NCBI GenBank assembly: GCA_002373595.1
Contig: DFKT01000047.1
Span: forward strand, 1 to 12,086
Direction: 5' to 3'
DNA from: Lachnospiraceae bacterium UBA3638
GTDB taxonomy: Bacteria > Bacillota > Clostridia > Lachnospirales > Lachnospiraceae
Length of the DNA: 12,086 nucleotides
In this document: positions 7,314 through 12,086 of the stretch, piece by piece
Layout: each line of letters starts with the position of its first letter
Numbering within the stretch: position 1 is the stretch's first letter
Made by a program: the position numbers and the translations under genes
The notes under the pieces: model-generated
The model's database searches: none
The model's input: only the letters and a program-made list of their open reading frames with translations
Told to the model about the DNA's origin: nothing

Positions 7314-7342
7314 ATTATAAGCATTTCTGCCATATAAGTAAA
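7314..7342 (-). promoter_or_regulatory. tyrA promoter, leaderless geometry
   Basis: On the - strand TTTACT (7342-7337), 17 nt, and a perfect TATAAT (7319-7314). The 6 nt TTCCCT separate it from the ATG, placing the expected +1 exactly on the A of the tyrA start codon. Confidence 0.7.
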
Positions 7343-7351
7343 GTATGAATC

Positions 7352-7380
7352 TTGACGGGGTGCCCGTTTTACTGTATTAT
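7352..7380 (+). promoter_or_regulatory. Promoter of the ABC importer operon, with an internal palindrome
   Basis: TTGACG (7352-7357), 17 nt, TATTAT (7375-7380); 10 of 12 consensus matches. Start expected near 7387, leader about 44 nt, ending in GAGGAG (7419-7424) before the ATG at 7431. Between the boxes lies the perfect inverted repeat ACGGG-GTG-CCCGT (7355-7367), a candidate operator. The leader is too short for a T-box or similar riboswitch. Confidence 0.7.
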
Positions 7381-7430
7381 TGTGAAAGTTTTGTAATCCA
7401 AAGATCATATGTTTTTTTGAGGAGAAAAAG

Positions 7431-8387
7431 ATGAAAAAAAGAGTGCTTTCAGTAATTCTTTCTGCAGTTCTTGCCACAGCTATGCTGACGGCTTGCGGTT
7501 CAGGCGAAAAGGTTTACAATGTAGGAGTTTGTCAGCTTGTTGAGCATCCCGCTCTTGATGCTGCTACAAACGGATTCAAGGATGCTCTTACCGAGAAACT
7601 CGGAGAGGGCAATGTTAAGTTTGATATCCAGAATGCACAGGGCGAGCAGAACATAGCTGCTACCATCTGTAACGGATTTGTTTCATCCAACTGCGATCTG
7701 ATCCTTGCAAATGCGACTTCACCCCTTCAGGCTGCCGCATCCGCAACTTCAACGATCCCCGTTCTCGGAACTTCCGTAACCGATTATCAGTCCGCTCTCG
7801 AGCTTGCTGACTGGGACGGCACCACCGGTCGCAACATCTCCGGAACCAGCGATCTTGCTCCCATCGAAGAGCAGGAGGCTATGCTTAAGGAGCTTTTCCC
7901 CGATGCTAAGAAGGTCGGACTTCTTTTCTGCACCGCAGAGTCCAATTCCGCTTTCCAGATCGGCAAGTTCAAGGCTGCTCTCGACAATGACGGCATTGCA
8001 TATGTAGAGTACGGCATCGCAGATTCCAACGAGATCCAGTCCGTTGTTACCGCTGCTTGCCAGGAGTGTGATGTTCTCTATGTTCCTACCGACAACACTC
8101 TTGCAAACAATACCGAGTCTATCAAGAGCATCGTAATCCCCGCAGGTATCCCCGTTATCACCGGTGAGGAAGGAATGTGCAAGGGATGCGGAGTTGCAAC
8201 CCTTTCCATCGACTATTATCAGCTTGGACGTGCTACCGGCGAGATGGCTTACGAGATCCTTGTAAACAAGGCAGATATCACCAAGATGGAAGTTAAGTAT
8301 TCTCCTGAGGTTACCAAGAAGTACAATGCAGAGATCTGCTCACAGCTTGGCATCAACGTACCCGAAGGATACGAGGTTATTGAGTAA
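7431..8387 (+). CDS. ABC transporter substrate-binding lipoprotein (tryptophan/tyrosine type)
   Basis: 318 residues. A signal peptide MKKRVLSVILSAVLATAM ends in the lipobox LTAC with C22 as the lipidated residue, so the protein is anchored outside the membrane. The rest resembles the ABC_sub_bind family (PF04392; TrpX-like), a periplasmic-binding fold: VGVCQLVEHPALDAATNGFK near the N-terminus, ILANATSPLQAAASAT (hinge region), KKVGLLFCTAESNS and DVLYVPTDNTLANN, then IPVITGEEGMCKGCG. Such proteins are commonly labelled putative tryptophan/tyrosine binding proteins, but the ligand is not proven. Strong ribosome binding site GAGGAG 6 nt upstream. First gene of a five-gene operon, divergent from tyrA, which supports an aromatic substrate. 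Confidence 0.92.
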   Translation: MKKRVLSVILSAVLATAMLTACGSGEKVYNVGVCQLVEHPALDAATNGFKDALTEKLGEGNVKFDIQNAQGEQNIAATICNGFVSSNCDLILANATSPLQAAASATSTIPVLGTSVTDYQSALELADWDGTTGRNISGTSDLAPIEEQEAMLKELFPDAKKVGLLFCTAESNSAFQIGKFKAALDNDGIAYVEYGIADSNEIQSVVTAACQECDVLYVPTDNTLANNTESIKSIVIPAGIPVITGEEGMCKGCGVATLSIDYYQLGRATGEMAYEILVNKADITKMEVKYSPEVTKKYNAEICSQLGINVPEGYEVIE

Positions 8388-8407
8388 TATAGTAAAGAGA
8401 TAGAAAA

Positions 8408-9364
8408 ATGGCTGCTTATTTTGCTTCACTTGACATTATGAATCTTTTCCGGGCTTTTCCCGGATCGATAGCGCAGGGCATGATATGGGGTATCATGGCC
8501 ATAGGAGTGTATATCACTTTCAGAGTGCTTGATTTTGCCGATCTGACCGTCGACGGAAGCCTTGCACTCGGAGCTGCGAGCTGTGTTATGCTCATTAGGA
8601 GCGGAGTGCCGGTTGTTATAGCGACTCTTGCATCTTTTCTTATAGGAATGGTCGCGGGTTTCGTCACCGGTATTCTCACGACCAAGCTCGGCATACCCGG
8701 TATCCTTTCGAGTATACTTACGCAGATAGCGCTGTATTCGATCAATTACAATATAATGGGCAAGAAATCAAACCTGTCCATTTCCGTAGACAATTACAAG
8801 CTTGTTGCTTCGCTCAGATATGTCACCGGCCCCATGGGTACGAGAGTTATCTTTTTTATAGGAATGGCTGTTTTCCTTTTCGTGCTGGTAGGACTTACTT
8901 ATAGCTTCTTCGGAACCGAAGTGGGACATGCGATCAGAGCTACGGGATGTAATCAGAATATGGCCAGAGCACAGGGCATCAATACCAACAGGATCAAGGT
9001 GCTTACACTTATGCTCTCCAACGGTCTCGTAGGACTCTCGGGTGCCATTTACGGACAGTATCAGGGCGCTTCCGATGTCAATATGGGAAGAGGCGCGATA
9101 GTAATAGGACTCGCTGCTGTCATCATAGGAGAGGTCCTTTTCGGAAAGTTTGCGGCAAAGAGAAGAATGGCATTTGCATTCACTCTTATAGCGGTTATTC
9201 TCGGATCGATCATATACTACATGGTATATCAGTTCGTACTCTGGCTGAGAATGCCTTCCGAGAATATGAAACTGTTCTCTGCCGTAGTAGTCGCGATATT
9301 CCTTGCAATCCCTTATCTTAAAGATCAGAAGACTTCGAGAAAGGGGGTTGCCGCAAATGAGTAA
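8408..9364 (+). CDS. ABC transporter permease (tryptophan/tyrosine-type importer)
   Basis: 318 residues of the branched-chain/ribose-type permease superfamily (BPD_transp_2). About eight or nine hydrophobic segments are seen, e.g. 20-38, 50-64, 68-93, 98-112, 147-167, 198-216, 229-245, 257-278 and 288-303. TFRVLDFADLTVDGSLALGA (37-56) is characteristic of this group, and GHAIRATGCNQNMARAQGIN (173-192) is the cytoplasmic loop expected to contact the ATPase. It begins 20 nt after the lipoprotein gene with only a weak AAAGAGA ribosome binding site, and its end overlaps the ATPase gene by 8 nt. The partner order lipoprotein-permease-ATPase is the usual one for this importer type. Confidence 0.94.
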   Translation: MAAYFASLDIMNLFRAFPGSIAQGMIWGIMAIGVYITFRVLDFADLTVDGSLALGAASCVMLIRSGVPVVIATLASFLIGMVAGFVTGILTTKLGIPGILSSILTQIALYSINYNIMGKKSNLSISVDNYKLVASLRYVTGPMGTRVIFFIGMAVFLFVLVGLTYSFFGTEVGHAIRATGCNQNMARAQGINTNRIKVLTLMLSNGLVGLSGAIYGQYQGASDVNMGRGAIVIGLAAVIIGEVLFGKFAAKRRMAFAFTLIAVILGSIIYYMVYQFVLWLRMPSENMKLFSAVVVAIFLAIPYLKDQKTSRKGVAANE

Positions 9365-10160
9365 CGCACTTGAACTTAAGAACATAAGAAAAGTATTTAA
9401 CCGCGGAACGGTAAATGAGAAGCTTGCGCTCGACGGTCTTAGTCTTACTCTTGAGGATGGCGATTTCGTCACCGTCATCGGAGGAAACGGCGCGGGTAAG
9501 TCCACGATGCTCAATGCCATCGCAGGTGTATGGCCTCTTGACGCAGGACAGATCATCGTTGACGGAACCGATATCACGGGACTGTCAGAGGATAAGAGAG
9601 CGAAATACTTAGGACGTGTTTTCCAGGATCCCATGACGGGAACCGCAGCCACGATGGAGATAGAAGAGAATATGGCTCTGGCTCTCCGTCGCGGACAGAG
9701 ACGTACTTTGAGATGGGGCATCACTCCCAAGGAGAAAGAACTCTTCAGGGAGAAGCTTTCATCACTCGGTCTTGGACTTGAGGATCGTATGACCAGCAAG
9801 GTAGGACTTCTCTCGGGAGGTCAGCGCCAGGCGATCACGCTTCTCATGGCATCGATGAAACAGCCCAGGCTTCTTCTGCTTGATGAGCATACCGCTGCGC
9901 TCGATCCCAAGACTGCAGCCAAGGTTCTTGAGATCAGTGATCAGATAATACAGGAGAATCATCTTACCGCAATGATGGTAACGCACAATATGCGTGATGC
10001 TATCAATCACGGAAACCGTCTCATCATGATGAACGAAGGTCATATCATCTATGATGTAAAGGGCGAAGAGAAGAAGAACCTGCATGTTAAGGATCTGCTC
10101 GCGAAGTTTGAGGAAGCAAGCGGAAGCGAACTTGATAACGACAGAATGATGCTTTCGTAA
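9357..10160 (+). CDS. ABC transporter ATP-binding protein (tryptophan/tyrosine-type importer)
   Basis: 267 residues with the full set of ABC ATPase motifs: Walker A GGNGAGKST (42-50), Q-loop Q90 in VFQDP, signature LSGGQRQ (152-158), Walker B RLLLLDEHT (171-179) with catalytic E177, D-loop AALDP, and switch H210 in VTHNMRD. It powers the permease encoded just upstream. The ATG at 9357 follows AGGGGGT (9342-9348) and overlaps the permease stop by 8 nt; a longer in-frame reading from 9303 lies wholly within the permease and is less likely. Start and motifs make this a secure call; the substrate is inferred from the transporter type. Confidence 0.95.
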   Translation: MSNALELKNIRKVFNRGTVNEKLALDGLSLTLEDGDFVTVIGGNGAGKSTMLNAIAGVWPLDAGQIIVDGTDITGLSEDKRAKYLGRVFQDPMTGTAATMEIEENMALALRRGQRRTLRWGITPKEKELFREKLSSLGLGLEDRMTSKVGLLSGGQRQAITLLMASMKQPRLLLLDEHTAALDPKTAAKVLEISDQIIQENHLTAMMVTHNMRDAINHGNRLIMMNEGHIIYDVKGEEKKNLHVKDLLAKFEEASGSELDNDRMMLS

Positions 10161-10178
10161 GACATTAGGAGGATAGAA

Positions 10179-10853
10179 ATGGACAGCAATAACGGATCAT
10201 TTTACGGACAGAATCCCGACATCAATCCCGCTTCGGGAAATAGCGGATTCGAAGGAAATAAGGACTCTGTTGTAACGAGCCCCTCGGAGAATGCGATAGG
10301 AGCAGGCCCTGCTCCCGCTCCTGAGTTTAATACCGCATACGGAACTCCTGTGGATCCCGTTACGGGGAAGCCTCTCGACGGAGTATTCGCATCAGACAAG
10401 GACAGAGAGATGCGCAGGCAATCTGCTGCAGCTGATACCGTGGACAGAAATGTCTATGGATCTAATTACGGACAGAGCGCTTACGGTACCGATTCTTTCG
10501 GACAGAACACCGGTAGCAATATGTACGGAACTCCTGTTAACGGCATCCCTGCAGGGAATGTGAATCCAAACAGTCCGAATGCTATGCAGGTTGTAGGACT
10601 TGTTATGGGTATCCTTTCGATCCTTACCTGCTGCTGCGGAGTAGGTGTTATCTTCGGTATCGCCGGTATCATTCTTGCGGTAGTCGGAAACAGAACTTCC
10701 AAGAACGGTATCGGAATCGCTGCACTTGTTACTTCGATTGTAGGTATCGTACTCGGAGTTGTTTATATCGGTCTCGCACTTATCGGTATCCAGGCAAACG
10801 GTGGCTGGGATGAGTACTGGCGCATGGTCATGGAGCAGATGGAGGAGTACTGA
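10179..10853 (+). CDS. DUF4190 membrane protein with low-complexity N-terminal tail
   Basis: 224 residues. Residues 1-133 are a disordered-looking tail rich in Asn, Gly, Tyr, Ser and Pro with short repeats: YGTPV at 54-58 and 116-120, and YGQ/FGQ at 9, 97 and 108; a 14-nt DNA repeat (10338-10351 and 10524-10537) underlies YGTPV. The rest is a DUF4190-type module with two hydrophobic hairpin segments (about 136-168 and 177-203); the first carries CCC at 151-153. The very strong ribosome binding site AGGAGG lies 5 nt before the ATG. It follows the importer ATPase by 18 nt and so is probably in its operon, though no functional link is known. Tail and membrane hairpin resemble proteins placed near the poles or division site in other Gram-positives, but that is only a comparison of style. 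Confidence 0.82.
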   Translation: MDSNNGSFYGQNPDINPASGNSGFEGNKDSVVTSPSENAIGAGPAPAPEFNTAYGTPVDPVTGKPLDGVFASDKDREMRRQSAAADTVDRNVYGSNYGQSAYGTDSFGQNTGSNMYGTPVNGIPAGNVNPNSPNAMQVVGLVMGILSILTCCCGVGVIFGIAGIILAVVGNRTSKNGIGIAALVTSIVGIVLGVVYIGLALIGIQANGGWDEYWRMVMEQMEEY

Positions 10854-11283
10854 TATCAGAGATAATGAGTCCGACAAAGAGCTATATCGTGTAGGGCTTA
10901 TAGTACTGATCATACTGGGAGTGCTCGGTGGCATATATCTGATCGCAGATAGCTGTCACCGAACGCTCCCTTGCTTATTGCACTTTGCGACAGGTCTGTA
11001 CTGTCCGGGATGCGGCGGGACGAGAGCGGTAAAGGCTCTGTTTCACGGGCATCTTATCAGATCATTTATATATCATCCCGTCGTTCCCTATGGCGCGGTG
11101 ATGTGTCTGCTTTTCTTTGGAAGTCACACTCTTGAGAATCTTCACGTTCCTCATATCAGAGGGATGAGATTTAAGAATATCTATGTATGGATCCTGCTTG
11201 GGCTTGCGATTGCAGGTTGTATCATCAAGAATATCCTGTTAGTTGGATTCGATATTGACATCCTCAGTCTCTTTTCCGCTTAA
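10810..11283 (+). CDS. DUF2752 membrane protein (copy 2), start uncertain
   Basis: 157 residues if translation starts at the ATG at 10810. CPGCGGTRA at 65-73 and HP at 89-90 identify DUF2752; hydrophobic segments lie at about 28-46, 90-105 and 124-146. The conserved part starts after about residue 20. The stretch before it (MSTGAWSWSRWRST) is the DUF4190 C-terminus read in another frame and looks unlike real protein. No ATG, GTG or TTG occurs in frame between 10813 and the membrane segment. GGAGGAG (10841-10847) sits 7 nt before an in-frame ATC at 10855, so a rare non-AUG start is possible. Last gene of the importer operon; its last 45 nt overlap the lipoprotein gene on the other strand. Function unknown. 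Confidence 0.8.
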   Translation: MSTGAWSWSRWRSTDIRDNESDKELYRVGLIVLIILGVLGGIYLIADSCHRTLPCLLHFATGLYCPGCGGTRAVKALFHGHLIRSFIYHPVVPYGAVMCLLFFGSHTLENLHVPHIRGMRFKNIYVWILLGLAIAGCIIKNILLVGFDIDILSLFSA

Positions 11284-11739
11284 GAGAGTCATGATAGCTT
11301 TGATGCGCTTATATGCTCTCTCATAATTGGCGGTGGCGTAATCGTACTGAGATCTTATGGAGTCTTCTGTCAGGTTTTCCGCTGTGAAAGCTTCTCTGTA
11401 TGAGTCAACAGCTTTGGTCATATAGTCTGCGGCTTCGTCCGCAAGAGGCTCGAGATATTTATATTCCGAAGGAAAGTCCATTTCGGAGAAGTCTTTGAAA
11501 TCACCGTTGAGGGAATCGAGAAGAGTTACTATCTTTTCTTCATATCCCTCAGCAGTAGTGTCGATGCTGTTTATCTCTTTATCTATACGATTGACATCAT
11601 TACAGAATGTCTCGATCTTTTCACGGAATTCTTTGATCTCTGCGGAGTCCTGCTTTTTGAGGCCGGCGCAGGAGGTGAGGGATATGATCAGAAGTGCTGA
11701 TATAAGTGTAGTAGTGATCTTTTTGCTAAGTGTTTTCAT
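11239..11739 (-). CDS. Small predicted lipoprotein, mostly helical
   Basis: 166 residues, family not recognised. The N-terminus MKTLSKKITTTLISALLII ends in the lipobox LTSC (21-24), so C24 should be lipid-modified and the protein exposed on the cell surface. The mature part is acidic and charged with long predicted helices (for example 32-50 and 106-150), without cysteine pairs beyond C39 or known catalytic motifs. A longer reading from an ATG at 11775 is rejected because a promoter -10 box (11747-11752) lies between the two ATGs and the shorter form begins with a proper signal peptide. No ribosome binding site: leaderless geometry. The 3' end overlaps the second DUF2752 gene by 45 nt and no terminator is evident beyond it. 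Confidence 0.78.
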   Translation of the reverse strand: MKTLSKKITTTLISALLIISLTSCAGLKKQDSAEIKEFREKIETFCNDVNRIDKEINSIDTTAEGYEEKIVTLLDSLNGDFKDFSEMDFPSEYKYLEPLADEAADYMTKAVDSYREAFTAENLTEDSIRSQYDYATANYERAYKRIKAIMTLLSGKETEDVNIESN

Positions 11740-11746
11740 AGGTCTG

Positions 11747-11755
11747 ATTATACCA
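11747..11755 (-). promoter_or_regulatory. Extended -10 promoter of the small lipoprotein gene
   Basis: TGGTATAAT on the - strand (11755-11747) is a consensus extended -10 (TGnTATAAT) with no convincing -35 at the usual distance. TATAAT ends 7 nt before the ATG at 11739, so +1 is expected at or next to the A of the start codon. Confidence 0.6.
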
Positions 11756-11764
11756 CATATGCGG

Positions 11765-11793
11765 TTGAACGGCATATAATTCTATGCTATATT
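11765..11793 (+). promoter_or_regulatory. Probable promoter of the micro-ORF transcript
   Basis: TTGAAC (11765-11770), 17 nt, TATATT (11788-11793). Expected start about 11800, back to back with the lipoprotein promoter. A second TATAAT at 11775-11780 lacks a partner -35. Confidence 0.5.
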
Positions 11794-11799
11794 CAAAAA

Positions 11800-11812
11800 G
11801 TTGAGCGTCAAC
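11800..11812 (+). repeat. Small palindrome at the predicted 5' end of the micro-ORF transcript
   Basis: GTTGA-GCG-TCAAC is a perfect 5-bp inverted repeat with a 3-nt centre. It falls at the predicted transcription start, so it could be either an operator or a 5' hairpin that protects the RNA. Confidence 0.4.
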
Positions 11813-11837
11813 ATTAATAACGATTGCGAGAAAAGTG

Positions 11838-11918
11838 ATGAAAAAGGAAAAGAAAGTCAAAGAGAAGAAGCCGGGAAGTTTTAAGAGATTTTTGAAAAAA
11901 TTGGGTAGGTTTGCCTGA
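11838..11918 (+). CDS. Candidate 26-residue highly basic peptide
   Basis: ATG to TGA. The peptide begins MKKEKKVKEKKPGSFK and ends RFLKKLGRFA: 12 Lys/Arg against 2 Glu, net charge about +10, with an amphipathic-looking C-terminal half. It lies 38 nt after the predicted start site and inside a unit bounded by its own promoter and terminator. The ribosome binding site is poor (GAGAAAAG just upstream). It could be a true small protein (RNA-, membrane- or ribosome-associated), the 5' part of a frameshifted gene, or a chance ORF. It is not recognised as any known family. Confidence 0.4.
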   Translation: MKKEKKVKEKKPGSFKRFLKKLGRFA

Positions 11919-11994
11919 GCTTAAGCATGAGTATTTTCCCTACACGGATCAGGATCACAAGACAGTAAGTATGGTACTTGCGTTTTTCAAATAA
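11911..11994 (+). CDS. Candidate second micro-ORF or frameshifted continuation
   Basis: In the +1 frame relative to the basic peptide, the sequence is open from 11896 to a TAA at 11992-11994 and encodes PELKHEYFPYTDQDHKTVS and then MVLAFFK, a normal-looking protein composition. A TTG at 11911 preceded by GGTAGG could start it. Alternatively, a one-base change in the A6 run at 11896-11900 region would join both frames into a protein of about 51 residues. No homologue is recognised. Confidence 0.25.
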   Translation: MPELKHEYFPYTDQDHKTVSMVLAFFK

Positions 11995-12034
11995 GTTGTT
12001 ATAAAATCCCATCTTTGACAGTTTCAAAAGAGTG

Positions 12035-12079
12035 AAACCGCAGCAAACCCAAATGTATCAAGGGTTGCTGCGGTTTTTT
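12035..12079 (+). terminator. Strong intrinsic terminator
   Basis: Left arm AAACCGCAGCAAACCC (12035-12050) pairs with GGGTTGCTGCGGTTT (12062-12076) over 15 bp with one bulged A; the loop is 11 nt, and T6 (12074-12079) follows. It ends the micro-ORF transcript. A second stem, GTTTCA (12021-12026) with TGAAAC (12033-12038), shares its right arm with the base of the terminator stem. Confidence 0.85.
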
Positions 12080-12086
12080 GTGTTGT

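Noticed and set aside
7381..7430. T-box or other riboswitch before the importer operon
   Set aside because: The predicted leader is only about 44 nt and contains no terminator or T-box sequence, although tryptophan importers elsewhere may have one.
9303..9356. N-terminal extension of the ATPase
   Set aside because: The added residues lie wholly in the permease gene; the ATG at 9357 has its own ribosome binding site and gives the normal ATPase N-terminus.
8768..9799. Long - strand ORF (343 codons) opposite the permease and ATPase genes
   Set aside because: It spans two real genes on the other strand, is Ser/Arg/Tyr-rich in the way shadow frames are, and crosses a gene boundary.
11740..11775. 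Longer lipoprotein start at 11775
   Set aside because: An extended -10 promoter lies between the two ATGs, and the 12 extra residues would precede an otherwise complete signal peptide.
12015..12042. TTGACA at 12015-12020 as a promoter
   Set aside because: No -10-like sequence occurs 16-18 nt downstream; the position is inside the terminator region.
1..12086. Mobile elements, CRISPR arrays, tRNA or rRNA genes
   Set aside because: No transposase or integrase motif, no terminal or regularly spaced repeats and no tRNA cloverleaf or rRNA signature was seen on either strand.

Overview
The window (12,086 bp, moderate GC) reads as a chromosome segment of a Gram-positive anaerobe, most likely a member of the Clostridia/Eubacteriales. 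The grounds are protein style and gene content: lipoprotein-type substrate-binding protein, VanZ-like and DUF4190/DUF4234/DUF2752 membrane proteins, TyrA with a C-terminal ACT domain, and GGAGG-type ribosome binding sites. This placement is an inference; no rRNA or other taxonomic marker is present. No mobile element, CRISPR array, tRNA or rRNA was seen.

Layout. (1) 1-1362, + strand: 3' part of pheT, followed by a bidirectional terminator. (2) 1515-2601, - strand: a two-gene cassette encoding a DUF2752 membrane protein then a zinc-ribbon/DUF4234 membrane protein. (3) 2867-6260, + strand: M18 aminopeptidase, queA, a PilZ-domain protein and a VanZ-like membrane protein, tightly packed as one probable operon. 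(4) 6201-7307, - strand: tyrA (prephenate dehydrogenase), whose 3' end overlaps the VanZ gene by 60 nt and whose likely terminator lies inside the VanZ reading frame. (5) 7431-11283, + strand, divergent from tyrA: a three-gene ABC importer of the type labelled putative tryptophan/tyrosine transporter (lipoprotein, permease, ATPase), then a DUF4190 protein and a second DUF2752 protein. (6) 11239-11739, - strand: a small coiled lipoprotein, overlapping the second DUF2752 gene tail to tail. (7) 11765-12079, + strand: a compact unit with its own promoter and strong terminator that holds only two micro-ORFs, the first encoding a very basic peptide.

Working together. tyrA and the importer share one promoter region and both plausibly concern aromatic amino acids, so they may form a divergent tyrosine/tryptophan module. 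The two DUF2752 genes each follow or precede a small membrane protein with a low-complexity N-terminal region, so the same kind of pair occurs twice within 9 kb. The M18-queA-PilZ-VanZ operon mixes peptide degradation, tRNA queuosine synthesis and a probable c-di-GMP receptor with no obvious shared theme.

The most striking sequence-level signal is that all three first genes on the - strand (DUF2752, tyrA, lipoprotein) have a -10 box ending only 6-8 nt before the ATG and no Shine-Dalgarno sequence, which predicts leaderless mRNAs. Most of the + strand genes have recognisable ribosome binding sites.
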